Shown here: positions 1 to 7,667 of the stretch, in pieces
Numbering within the stretch: position 1 is the stretch's first letter
Layout: the number at the start of each line of letters is the position of its first letter
From: Pannonibacter indicus
GTDB taxonomy: Bacteria > Pseudomonadota > Alphaproteobacteria > Rhizobiales > Stappiaceae
NCBI RefSeq assembly: GCF_001418225.1
Contig: NZ_LIPT01000002.1
Span: forward strand, 186,001 to 250,000
Direction of reading: 5' to 3'
DNA length: 64,000 nucleotides
Notes under the pieces: generated by a model
The model's database searches: none
What the model was told of the DNA's origin: nothing
Seen by the model: only the letters and a program-made list of their open reading frames with translations
Translations under genes and position numbers: made by a program

Positions 1-414
1 CAGGGCATCAAGACGGGACAGGCAGGCCTTCAGCCGGCTGGAGGTATCGAGTTCGTCGAACAGGTCCGTGTAGAGCGTCTCGTCTCCATCCTCGCGCAGC
101 TGGTCAAGGCTTTCGGCGGATGCCAGTTCCTCCCGGCCCGCATCGCGCAGGGCATTGAGCGCCCGGCTGCGGACGATCGTGTAAAGCCAGCCCCGCGCGC
201 TGCCACGGGCAGGATCATATTGCCCGGCCTTGCGCCAGATCTGCAGGAATGCCTCCTGAACAATTTCTTCGGCAAGGTCATGGCGGCGCAGGATGCGCAA
301 GGCAATGGTGACCATGCGCGCAGCTTCGCTTTCGTAGATCGCGGCAAGGCCATCCCTGCTGCCTTCCGCACAGGCCTTCAAGGCCTGTTCCAGCCGCTGC
401 TGCGGGTCCTGCAT
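1..414 (-). CDS. ECF-family RNA polymerase sigma factor (3' end outside window)
   Basis: Extracytoplasmic-function sigma factor that would redirect RNA polymerase to a small regulon. Translation from the ATG at 414 gives a typical sigma-70 region 2: residues 21-86 include ILRRHDLAEEIVQEAFLQIW and the DNA-melting stretch ARGWLYTIVRSRALN. Region 4 is probably only partly present, because the frame is open to base 1 and the C-terminus lies outside the window. The gene is divergent from the DUF4394 gene. Sigma factors of this type are normally followed by an anti-sigma gene of the RskA/ChrR kind, which here would lie beyond the left edge (inference). The frame is unbroken over 138 codons. Confidence 0.88.
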   Translation of the reverse strand, partial: MQDPQQRLEQALKACAEGSRDGLAAIYESEAARMVTIALRILRRHDLAEEIVQEAFLQIWRKAGQYDPARGSARGWLYTIVRSRALNALRDAGREELASAESLDQLREDGDETLYTDLFDELDTSSRLKACLSRLDAL

Positions 415-570
415 GCAATTTTCCCTCTGTTGCCGATGCGAGAGTATCCCGGCCCCCCCCGTGGCAAGCCTTTCCTTGCGGGCGATCCTGCCTCATCAAC
501 ACGTGAGCGGCGCAAATGGATGCGAAAAAATTCCGGCTCCCTGCATCCAATGCCCGGCTCTCCCGTGTCT

Positions 571-600
571 GGAAACTGTACGGCACTGAAAGGCCGTGCA
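571..600 (+). promoter_or_regulatory. candidate ECF-type promoter before the DUF4394 gene
   Basis: GGAAAC at 571-576 and CGTGCA at 595-600 are separated about as -35 and -10 elements of GGAAC/CGT-type ECF promoters. They end 23 bases before the chosen ATG. Together with the divergent ECF sigma gene this suggests that the sigma factor drives the secreted protein. This is a pattern match by eye only. Confidence 0.3.
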
Positions 601-623
601 TCCCGAAGATTGAGGAGATGCAG

Positions 624-1409
624 ATGACCATGATCCGACTTGTGACCCTTGCTGCGGTTTCCACCCTGGCAATCAGCGGCGCGCAGGCCGCGCAGGTGGC
701 CGGACTTGCCGGTGACAACACGCTGGTGCTGTTCGACACGGCCAATCCGGGCCAGACCCGCACGCTGGACATCACAGGCGCCGGACGCCTTGCAGGCATC
801 GACTTCCGCCCGGCCAATCAGGCGCTGACCGGCGTGACGGCAGAAAATGTAATCGTCACCATCGATCTGGAGACCGGCAAAGCCACGGAAGTGGCGAAGA
901 TGGACATTCCGCTGACGATGGGCGAGATGCCGGTTATCGTGAACTTCAACCCTGCTGCCGACCGGCTGCGCTACATGACAGGCACGGTGAACCACCGCGT
1001 TCATCCCGATACGGGCGCTGTTACCGTTGATGGCAGCCTCGCTTATGAGGAGGGCAGCATGCACAAGGGCGAAACGCCGGATATCGCTGCTGCTGCCTAC
1101 ACCAACTCACGCGGCAAGCCGGAAAAGACGGCCATGTACAACATCGACGCCACCCTTGGCGCGCTGGTGCAGCAGACCAAGCCCAATGACGGAACGTTGA
1201 AGGAAGTCGGCAAGCTGGGCCTCGAAGGCAAGCCCGCGACCTATGCCTTCGACATTGAAGCAACGGCCGATGGCCAGAACACGGCCTGGCTTGTGGCGGA
1301 CAATGTGCTCTACACGGTTGACCTGATGACCGGCGCCGCAACAAAGGCCGGCGAGATCACCGGCCTCAGCCAGCCCCTGCGGGCCATCTCCATCCAGCCT
1401 GCGATGTAA
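624..1409 (+). CDS. secreted DUF4394 domain protein
   Basis: About 261 residues with a clean Sec signal peptide (hydrophobic VTLAAVSTLAISG followed by AQAA), then one DUF4394 domain rich in beta-strand repeats of the form 'value, time/mean, derived value'. DUF4394 proteins are secreted and have no assigned biochemical role. An in-frame ATG at 618 touches the GAGGAG at 612-617; the ATG at 624 has that site at a normal 6-nt spacing and is preferred. The gene is divergent from an ECF sigma gene and has an ECF-like promoter in front. A strong hairpin follows, so it is probably monocistronic. An envelope-stress or oxidative-stress role is guilt by association only. Confidence 0.8.
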   Translation: MTMIRLVTLAAVSTLAISGAQAAQVAGLAGDNTLVLFDTANPGQTRTLDITGAGRLAGIDFRPANQALTGVTAENVIVTIDLETGKATEVAKMDIPLTMGEMPVIVNFNPAADRLRYMTGTVNHRVHPDTGAVTVDGSLAYEEGSMHKGETPDIAAAAYTNSRGKPEKTAMYNIDATLGALVQQTKPNDGTLKEVGKLGLEGKPATYAFDIEATADGQNTAWLVADNVLYTVDLMTGAATKAGEITGLSQPLRAISIQPAM

Positions 1410-1418
1410 TCCACTCCC

Positions 1419-1454
1419 GCTTGCGGCTGGCGGCAGGTGCCGCTGGCCGCAAGC
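1419..1454 (+). terminator. hairpin after the DUF4394 gene
   Basis: Arms at 1419-1434 and 1439-1454 pair over 16 positions (GCTTGCGGC...GCCGCAAGC, with two G-U pairs in RNA) around the loop AGGT. No T-run follows, so it may be a weak or Rho-assisted terminator. It separates the secreted protein from the oxidase unit. Confidence 0.55.
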
Positions 1455-1470
1455 TCGGCTTGCCTCCCCC

Positions 1471-1487
1471 TTGGACAATCCGTCCAA
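1471..1487. promoter_or_regulatory. 17-bp palindromic operator, copy 1 (TTGGACA-N3-CGTCCAA)
   Basis: TTGGACA ATC CGTCCAA, with 6 of 7 arm positions symmetric. It lies just before the first oxidase unit. A near-perfect second copy sits before cydA at 5921-5937. The regulator is unknown. It is not an Fnr/FixK box (TTGAT-N4-ATCAA). The TTG that could formally start the next gene is inside this site, which argues against that start. Confidence 0.6.
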
Positions 1488-1506
1488 TCCCTTTCAGCTT
1501 CAGGAT

Positions 1507-1950
1507 GTGGTCAAGCGCTGTATCTGGACTTTTACGGACGCGCTCATGTTCACACCCTTGCTTGACTGGCTCGACGCCAGTCCCCGCCGGTGGCATTTGT
1601 TCAATGTCATTCAGGCGGCTCTTCTTCTGGCCCTTGCCGGGCAGGTCTTCACCATCATTGCCATGGCTGTTCTGGCAGGACTTGCCTTTCTGTCCTGGAG
1701 AGCAGGTCTCGCCAGGCTCCGCAGCCTTCGGACGGTGCATGCCTATGATGTGGTTCTGGCCATCATGCCCCAGACCGCAGCGCTCACTGTCGCTGCAATC
1801 GGCTTATGGCTGACAACGCTGCCTGGCATGAAGCTGCCGGGCCTCGCCATCTTCGCGTTCCACGCCGTCATCGCTGCATGGTGGGCCTGCGACCTCGAAA
1901 ACCCGGAACACATGGAGGTTGCAGCCCCGCGCCGGGTGGAGGTGCTGTAA
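1507..1950 (+). CDS. small polytopic membrane protein of the bd-like oxidase unit
   Basis: About 147 residues with three to four hydrophobic segments (around LFNVIQAALLLALAGQVFTI, AMAVLAGLAFLSW, VAAIGLWLTTLPG and LAIFAFHAVIAAWWAC), so an inner-membrane protein. I do not recognise a named family. Its stop overlaps the ATG of the CydA-like/cytochrome c gene by one base (TAATG), so the two are translationally coupled. It is the first gene of the unit and could be an accessory subunit or assembly factor. The start is uncertain: no good ribosome site precedes GTG 1507 or ATG 1546, and TTG 1471 lies inside the palindromic operator. Confidence 0.6.
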   Translation: MVKRCIWTFTDALMFTPLLDWLDASPRRWHLFNVIQAALLLALAGQVFTIIAMAVLAGLAFLSWRAGLARLRSLRTVHAYDVVLAIMPQTAALTVAAIGLWLTTLPGMKLPGLAIFAFHAVIAAWWACDLENPEHMEVAAPRRVEVL

Positions 1951-3404
1951 TGGATTTTCCAATCTTTCATCTGGACATGATGGGCAACCGGCTGCTGATT
2001 GCGGTCATTGCCATCTTGCATGTGATCATCAACCATGGGCTCGCAGTGGGTATGATGCCGCTGGTTGCCGCCATGGAATGGTATGGCGCCAGGAAAAAGG
2101 ACGAGCGCTGGGACAAGCTGGCCCACCGCATTCTCTTCTTCGCCTTCCTCATCACCACAACGGTAGGGGCGCTGACAGGTGTCGGTATCTGGCTGTCGGT
2201 GTCGCTGGTCAATCCCTATTCGATCGCCAGCCTGATCCGGGTCTTCTTCTGGGGCTGGTTCATCGAGTGGCTGGTGTTCATCACCGAAGTGGTGCTCATC
2301 CTCGCCTATTTCCTGACATGGAAGAAGTGGACCGGGGCCCGCAAGGCCGCGCACATCCGGCTTGGTTTTGCTCTGGCCATTTTCTCCTGGATCACAATGG
2401 CGATCATCGTCTCGATCCTTGGCTTCATGATGGATCCCGGCAACTGGCTGAGCGGCAACAGCCTGTGGAACGGCTTCACCAATCCGGTCTACCTGCCGCA
2501 GCTGGCCTTCCGTACGGCGCTTGCCATGGCCTTTGCCGCCGTGATCGCGCTGGTGCTGATCCTGTTCTTCACCAGCCGTCATGACCCATTCCGTTATCAG
2601 GCGGTTCGGGCGGTGTCGCTTTTCGGCGTCATGGCAGCGCCTTTCGTCGTCATCGGGGGATACTGGTACTATACCGCCGTGCCCGCCGCGATGCTCGACA
2701 ATCTGGCAACATCCCTGCTGACGCTGCAATTCGAGGATTGGCAGAGCACCCTCCTTTGGGGCATGGCGCTGGTTGCCGGGTCCGTTCTGCTGGTGGCTCA
2801 ACTCGGCGTCCTGCGTCCGCACTATATACCGCGCCTGTTGCTGATGGTCCCTCTCCTCGGCATTGTCTGGCTGACCGGTCATTTCGAGCGCGTGCGCGAG
2901 TTCATCCGCAAGCCCTATGTCATCGGTCAGTACATGTATGCCAATGGCCTGAGGGTGGAGGACTATCCGCTCTACAAGGAAAAGGGGCTGCTCGCCTTCG
3001 CCACCTACAGTCATCCACTGACGGAAGAGGAACGATCTGCCATCCCTGCCGGGACAGAGGTTGCGGACATTCAGGCAGGCAAAGACGTCTTCATGATCGC
3101 CTGTTCGCGCTGCCACACCGGCAACGGCGTCAACGGCATCCGCGCCCACATGGAACGCATGTTCCCCGGCCAGGAATGGACCCCGGATCTGACCGGCGGC
3201 TACATGGCCTTCATGCATGAGGCACGGCCCTACATGCCGCCCTTCCCCGGTACGGATACGGAACTCGCCCAGCTCGCAGGATACATTGCCCTGATGCAGC
3301 ACTCGCCCATCACGATTGAAGGCGCCCAGCACAGCGGCGTCGTCACGGTCAACAGAGATGCCATGCAAGCCGTTGCCGCCGCGCCGGAGGACAAGCCGCA
3401 ATGA
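1950..3404 (+). CDS. cytochrome bd-superfamily subunit I with C-terminal cytochrome c domain (OR-C-like)
   Basis: 484 residues. About nine membrane segments in residues 1-310 resemble CydA: His24 and His29 in the first helix (AILHVIINHG) and Glu106/Glu113 in a helix FFWGWFIEWLVFITEVVL, matching the CydA Glu pair that lies on the proton path. At the place of the CydA b558 His (FVHT) it reads FRT (Arg188). The tail (about 365-450) is a mono-haem cytochrome c with CSRCH (385-389) and downstream Met residues as possible sixth ligands. No GRQPW motif is present. CydA homologues with a fused c-haem have been described as OR-C families of the bd superfamily; membership here is by eye. It would take electrons from a c-type carrier or quinol to an unknown acceptor, presumably oxygen. 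It overlaps the next gene by ATGA. Confidence 0.75.
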   Translation: MDFPIFHLDMMGNRLLIAVIAILHVIINHGLAVGMMPLVAAMEWYGARKKDERWDKLAHRILFFAFLITTTVGALTGVGIWLSVSLVNPYSIASLIRVFFWGWFIEWLVFITEVVLILAYFLTWKKWTGARKAAHIRLGFALAIFSWITMAIIVSILGFMMDPGNWLSGNSLWNGFTNPVYLPQLAFRTALAMAFAAVIALVLILFFTSRHDPFRYQAVRAVSLFGVMAAPFVVIGGYWYYTAVPAAMLDNLATSLLTLQFEDWQSTLLWGMALVAGSVLLVAQLGVLRPHYIPRLLLMVPLLGIVWLTGHFERVREFIRKPYVIGQYMYANGLRVEDYPLYKEKGLLAFATYSHPLTEEERSAIPAGTEVADIQAGKDVFMIACSRCHTGNGVNGIRAHMERMFPGQEWTPDLTGGYMAFMHEARPYMPPFPGTDTELAQLAGYIALMQHSPITIEGAQHSGVVTVNRDAMQAVAAAPEDKPQ

Positions 3405-4456
3405 ACTCCCAAACCCCTGTCCCTCACGGCATTCCACTGCCGCTGCCGGCACCGGAATGGGTTCTGGTTGCCGTGCTCGTTGGCTTCTTCCTGATGCACA
3501 TCTTCTTCATCACCATGATGGTGGGCGGAACGTTCATGACGCTGGTGTATCAGGTGAAGGGGCTGAAGGAGAGCAAGTGGGAAGCTCTGGCCCATGATCT
3601 GGCAGCAACCATCACCGTGAACAAGTCCATAGCCGTGGTGCTTGGCGTTGGGCCTTTGCTGGCCATCAACACGCTCTACACGGTGTATTTCTACTCCGCA
3701 AATGCGCTGACCGGTGACTTCTGGATCATGATCATCCCGCTGGTCGCCGGGGCCTTCCTGCTGACCTATGCCCACAAGTATCTCTGGGGAAGGCTGCCGG
3801 TCTGGCTGCATCTGGGACTGATTTCAATTGTGGTGGCGGTCTTCGCCTTCGTGCCGCTGATTTTCCTGACCAATGTCAACCTGATGCTCTATCCGGAGCG
3901 CTGGCCGGAGGTGAAGGGTTTCTTCGACGCCCTCATGCTGCCGAACGTCTGGCCGCGGTACTTTCACTTCATCCTGTCCTGCCCGGCCATGGCTGGCCTG
4001 ATGGTCGTATGGATGTACCGCCGACGCGACCAGGAGGAGCTTGCTTCCCATGGCCTTGACCGGGCAGAGATGGTCCGGCTGGGCTACCGCTGGCTGTTGT
4101 GGCCGACAGCCGCTCAGTTCCTTGTGGGCCCCTGGGCCATGCTGACCCTGCCGGAAGTTCCGGGCCCTACGGGCATGGCAACGGCCATCTTCCTCGCCTC
4201 GATGGTGGTCGCGCTTTTTCTCTGCGTTACGGTCTATGCGGAAATCCGCCGGCCGGATACCACGACGGGAAATGGATTTGGTTCGGTGGCAATCTCAATG
4301 CTGGCCATCATGATCATGATGGGCGCGGGACGGCACATGTACCGCGAGGCAGCGATTGATGATCATCAGGCGCTCGTGCAGCAGAAGACGGAGACATTCC
4401 GTGCCCTTTCAGAAGACGCCCGCAAGCGGGCGCTTCAGAATGACACAGGCAACTGA
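3401..4456 (+). CDS. second membrane subunit of the bd-like oxidase, probably a short CydA homologue
   Basis: 351 residues with eight or so membrane helices and no soluble domain. The helix order parallels CydA: His33 in the first helix (FFLMHIFFITMMVGGTF), a conserved-looking KSIAVVLGVGPLL helix, a YAHKYLWG segment, and PRYFHFILSCPAMAGLMVV, where His189 falls where CydA has its b558 ligand (FVHTVSAGYV). The preceding subunit lacks that His, so the two may share haem binding. The start is fixed by the ATGA overlap with the upstream gene. It is probably an obligate partner of that gene. The CydA relationship is my own visual alignment; otherwise it is an unnamed membrane protein. Confidence 0.65.
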   Translation: MNSQTPVPHGIPLPLPAPEWVLVAVLVGFFLMHIFFITMMVGGTFMTLVYQVKGLKESKWEALAHDLAATITVNKSIAVVLGVGPLLAINTLYTVYFYSANALTGDFWIMIIPLVAGAFLLTYAHKYLWGRLPVWLHLGLISIVVAVFAFVPLIFLTNVNLMLYPERWPEVKGFFDALMLPNVWPRYFHFILSCPAMAGLMVVWMYRRRDQEELASHGLDRAEMVRLGYRWLLWPTAAQFLVGPWAMLTLPEVPGPTGMATAIFLASMVVALFLCVTVYAEIRRPDTTTGNGFGSVAISMLAIMIMMGAGRHMYREAAIDDHQALVQQKTETFRALSEDARKRALQNDTGN

Positions 4457-4515
4457 TCTGCTCCAGGGACAGGCTCCTGCGGGAATGCTCCATAAAATAG
4501 TCCGTATCACAGGGG

Positions 4516-4537
4516 CAGCCGGTTTCCAGACCGGCTG
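4516..4537. other. intercistronic hairpin/inverted repeat before regB
   Basis: CAGCCGGT (4516-4523) and ACCGGCTG (4530-4537) form a perfect 8-bp repeat around TTCCAG in the 117-base gap between the oxidase unit and regB. No T-run follows. It could be an attenuating RNA hairpin or a protein-binding site. Confidence 0.4.
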
Positions 4538-4573
4538 TACCTGGCATTCACCAGACAGGAACCGGCAGATCCC

Positions 4574-5887
4574 ATGAACAGTCAGCAGGCCCTTCATATC
4601 GAGCGGCGGGCAGAGCAGAGAAACCTGAAGCTGCTTGTCTGGCTGCGCTGGCTGGCGATCAGCGGGCAGATGCTTGCTGTCATCTTCACGCATTACGTCC
4701 TGAAGGTGCCGCTGCCGATGCAGCAAATTCTGCTGCTGCTAGGCTTTCTCGTGGTGGTGAACCTTGTCGCGGCCTGGCGCGCCTGGCGGCCCGGAAAGCT
4801 TCTGCCCAACGCCATTCTGGGCGATCTGCTGTTGGATGTGTCGGCGCTGACCGCGCTGCTGTTCCTGACCGGAGGTGCCACAAATCCCTTTACCGGACTT
4901 TTCATGCTGCAGGCTATCGTCGCGGCCATCCTGCTCAGGCCCTGGGAGGCGATCACCATCTTCGTGGCAACGGTGGCCGCACAATTCTGGCTCTTGGGCA
5001 ACGGCCTGCCGCTGAACATGCCCGGCACGCATCACATGGGGCACGGCGCTGCAGGCCCCAGCCATTTTGACCTGCATCTGCAGGGCATGTTCCTGAGCTT
5101 CTTCCTCAGCGGCTCGCTGGCCGTGATGTTCATCCTCGGCATCCGATCCAATCTGGCCCGGCGCGACCGGCAGATGACGCGCATGACGCGGCAGATGGAA
5201 GAAGAGACTGTGGTTCTGCGCCTTGGACTTATGGCAGGGACGGCCGCCCACGACCTCGGCACACCATTGACAAACCTTGCCGTCATTCTGGATGACTGGG
5301 TGGATCTTGGGCCTCCGCCGCAGGAGGAATTGCGCAAGCAGGCCCTGCTGATGCAGGAAGCCGTGACCACCTGCCGGGAGAGCATATCGCACATGCTGCG
5401 CAGCGCCGGGCAGAGCCGTCTGGAAAACTCCCGGCCAGTGGATGCCGCCGCCTTTGCCGGGCCAATCGTCGAGACCTGGTGCGCAACACATCCCGGTGTG
5501 ACGCTGATGCTCAAGGACCAGCGGAAGTCGGGCGGAGCCGTGCTGGCAGACATTCTGCTGGAGCGCGCATTGGAGAACCTTTTCGACAATGCGCGGGAAG
5601 CGGGCGCAACAACCCTGACCCTCATACTGGCCGATACCGGCGCTGCCCTGACCCTTTGCGTCGAGGACAACAGACCCGGCTTTCCTGCCCCTATTCTGGA
5701 AGGCCGAACAAATCGAGACTCCGGAGGACAGGCAGCGCGCCTGAAACAGGGCCATGGCCTTGGTCTACTGCTGGTTCAGTCCGTGGTGCGGCGGCTGAAT
5801 GGAGAGCTCGTCCTCTCCAATCTGCCCGGCGGCGGTGCCCGCGCCTGCATCACCCTTCCCACTTTGACCCACACAGGCGCAATCTGA
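4574..5887 (+). CDS. regB: RegB/PrrB-family redox-sensing histidine kinase
   Basis: 437 residues. Membrane domain of about six helices (20-195) containing GGATNPF (100-106), the ubiquinone-sensing signature of RegB. H-box HDLGTPL has the phosphorylated His at 226, and CRES holds Cys267, at the place of the redox-active Cys described in Rhodobacter RegB. The C-terminal HATPase has an N-box (ALENLFDNAREAG) and a G2-type GHGLGLLL. In photosynthetic and other alphaproteobacteria RegB phosphorylates RegA and controls respiration genes with the quinone/oxygen state. The probable partner regA lies beyond cydABX on the other strand. Having the kinase between two quinol-oxidase-type units suggests it controls both. 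Confidence 0.9.
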   Translation: MNSQQALHIERRAEQRNLKLLVWLRWLAISGQMLAVIFTHYVLKVPLPMQQILLLLGFLVVVNLVAAWRAWRPGKLLPNAILGDLLLDVSALTALLFLTGGATNPFTGLFMLQAIVAAILLRPWEAITIFVATVAAQFWLLGNGLPLNMPGTHHMGHGAAGPSHFDLHLQGMFLSFFLSGSLAVMFILGIRSNLARRDRQMTRMTRQMEEETVVLRLGLMAGTAAHDLGTPLTNLAVILDDWVDLGPPPQEELRKQALLMQEAVTTCRESISHMLRSAGQSRLENSRPVDAAAFAGPIVETWCATHPGVTLMLKDQRKSGGAVLADILLERALENLFDNAREAGATTLTLILADTGAALTLCVEDNRPGFPAPILEGRTNRDSGGQAARLKQGHGLGLLLVQSVVRRLNGELVLSNLPGGGARACITLPTLTHTGAI

Positions 5888-5920
5888 AGATGTGGGGCCG
5901 GAGCGTCTAGCCAAACCGGA

Positions 5921-5937
5921 TTGGACAGAGTGTCCAA
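5921..5937. promoter_or_regulatory. 17-bp palindromic operator, copy 2 (TTGGACA-N3-TGTCCAA)
   Basis: A perfect inverted repeat with 7-bp arms and a GAG spacer, in the 173-base regB-cydA gap and 123 bases before cydA. It matches the site at 1471-1487 at 13 of 14 arm positions. It is the strongest shared cis element in the respiratory island. Confidence 0.65.
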
Positions 5938-6060
5938 GGCATGCAGAAACCGGGGCGGCGCCTCTTCCTGCTTGCGGGATGTCAATTCACCACACGTCAA
6001 AAGGCATGAACTGGCTCCACGCCCGGCAATCACCGGGTCAAACGCAAGAGGAGCCAGTCA

Positions 6061-7662
6061 ATGGAGCTCGATATCGTCAGCCTGTCACGGCTGCAGTTCG
6101 CAGCGACGGCCATGTATCATTTTCTCTTCGTGCCGCTCACTCTCGGCCTGTCGGTCGTCGTGGCGATCATGGAGACCGTCTACGTCATGACGGGCCGCCC
6201 GGTGTGGCGGCAGATGACGAAATTCTGGGGAACCCTGTTCGGCATCAACTTCGTGCTGGGCGTGTCCACCGGCATCACAATGGAATTTCAGTTAGGTATG
6301 AACTGGAGTTACTACAGCCACTATGTCGGCGATATCTTCGGCGCACCGCTGGCGATTGAAGGCCTGATGGCTTTCTTCCTTGAGGCGACTTTCGTCGGCC
6401 TCTGGTTCTTCGGCTGGGACAAGATGTCGGCCCGTGCCCATGCCATCGTCGGCTGGTGCGTAGCGCTGGGGTCCAATTTCTCGGCCTTGTGGATCCTGAT
6501 CGCCAATGGCTGGATGCAGAACCCGGTCGGTGCCGTGTTCAACCCGGACACCATGCGCATGGAGCTTTCGAGCTTCTTCGACGTATTGTTCAACCCGGTA
6601 GCCCAGGCCAAGTTCGTGCATACGGTCTCGGCCGGCTATGTCACGGCAGCCATGTTCGTCATGGGCGTTTCCGCCTGGTACATGCTGCATGGCCGTCACA
6701 TGGAAATGGCCCGCCGCTCCATCGCCGTTGCGGCCTCATTCGGCCTCGCCTCAGCTCTCTCCGTCATCGTGCTTGGCGACGAAAGCGGCTACGAAAGCAC
6801 GCTTAACCAGCGCATGAAGCTCGCCACCATGGAAGGCATGTGGGAGACGGAACCTGCACCTGCCGCCTTCACCCTTATCGGCCTGCCCTATCAGGAGGCC
6901 CGTGAAACCCATTATGCCATCAAAATCCCCTACGTGATGGGCCTGATCGGCACCCGCTCGCTGACGGAAGAAATCACCGGCATCAAGGAACTGGTGGCAG
7001 AAGCGGAAGGCCGCATCCGGTCGGGGCTTCTGGCCTATGACTCGCTGGAGACGATCCGCGCCGAACGCAATACCAGTCCGGCGGACGTGCGCGAAACCTT
7101 CGAGGCCAATGGCCGTAATCTCGGCTATGCCATGCTGCTGATGCGATATGTGGAAGATCCACGGCAGGCAACGGAAGAGCAGATCGCCAAAGCAGCCTGG
7201 GATACTGTTCCGGCGGTGCTGCCGATGTTCTGGACCTTCAGGTTCATGGTTGGCGCGGGCTTCCTGATGCTGGCCTTCATCACGGTGATGTTCTGGTACG
7301 GCAATTTCCGCCAGGCACGTTATCCGGCCTGGGCCCTGCGCGCGGCTGTCATCCTGCTGCCGCTGCCATGGCTTGCTGCTGAGGCAGGCTGGTTCGTTGC
7401 CGAATTCGGCAGGCAGCCTTGGACTGTCGACGGCATTTTGCCCACGGCCCTTTCTGTCAGCCGCCTTTCCATGCTCGACCTTGCCCTGACGCTTGCCGGT
7501 TTCGTCGCGCTCTACACCGTCCTGCTGGTGATCGAGATGAAGCTGATGCTGGCTGCGATCCGCAAGGGACCGGTGCAGGACGTGGATGTGACCATGCAAT
7601 GGCAGGCCAGCCACGAGGCACGGCTGACCGCCAGCAACCCGGCTCTTTTCCCTGCGGAGTAA
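6061..7662 (+). CDS. cydA: cytochrome bd quinol oxidase subunit I
   Basis: 533 residues, close to the roughly 520 of E. coli CydA. It binds the haems and oxidises quinol at the periplasmic Q-loop while reducing oxygen to water. Visible marks are His20 in AMYHFLFVPLTLGLS (haem d/b595 region), the Glu-containing helix LMAFFLEATFVGLWFFGWD, His in KFVHTVSAGYV (b558 ligand) and GRQPW at 450-454. A long Q-loop with additional sequence between about 255 and 390 indicates the E. coli-like long form. GAGGAG lies 7 bases before the ATG. The cydB gene follows after 5 bases and cydX after that. Expression is probably controlled through the upstream palindrome and RegBA (inference). Confidence 0.96.
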   Translation: MELDIVSLSRLQFAATAMYHFLFVPLTLGLSVVVAIMETVYVMTGRPVWRQMTKFWGTLFGINFVLGVSTGITMEFQLGMNWSYYSHYVGDIFGAPLAIEGLMAFFLEATFVGLWFFGWDKMSARAHAIVGWCVALGSNFSALWILIANGWMQNPVGAVFNPDTMRMELSSFFDVLFNPVAQAKFVHTVSAGYVTAAMFVMGVSAWYMLHGRHMEMARRSIAVAASFGLASALSVIVLGDESGYESTLNQRMKLATMEGMWETEPAPAAFTLIGLPYQEARETHYAIKIPYVMGLIGTRSLTEEITGIKELVAEAEGRIRSGLLAYDSLETIRAERNTSPADVRETFEANGRNLGYAMLLMRYVEDPRQATEEQIAKAAWDTVPAVLPMFWTFRFMVGAGFLMLAFITVMFWYGNFRQARYPAWALRAAVILLPLPWLAAEAGWFVAEFGRQPWTVDGILPTALSVSRLSMLDLALTLAGFVALYTVLLVIEMKLMLAAIRKGPVQDVDVTMQWQASHEARLTASNPALFPAE

Positions 7663-7667
7663 CTCCC

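Noticed and set aside
1471-1506. TTG at 1471 as the start of the small membrane protein
   Set aside because: It lies inside the palindromic operator shared with the cydA promoter and has no ribosome site. A later start is more likely.
1743-3452. 569-codon open frame antisense to the bd-like oxidase genes
   Set aside because: Rich in His/Gln/Arg/Asp, as expected for the reverse complement of membrane-protein codons. The plus-strand genes are certain.
5888-6060. Fnr/FixK box upstream of cydA
   Set aside because: No TTGAT-N4-ATCAA-like site is present; the only strong symmetry is the TTGGACA palindrome.
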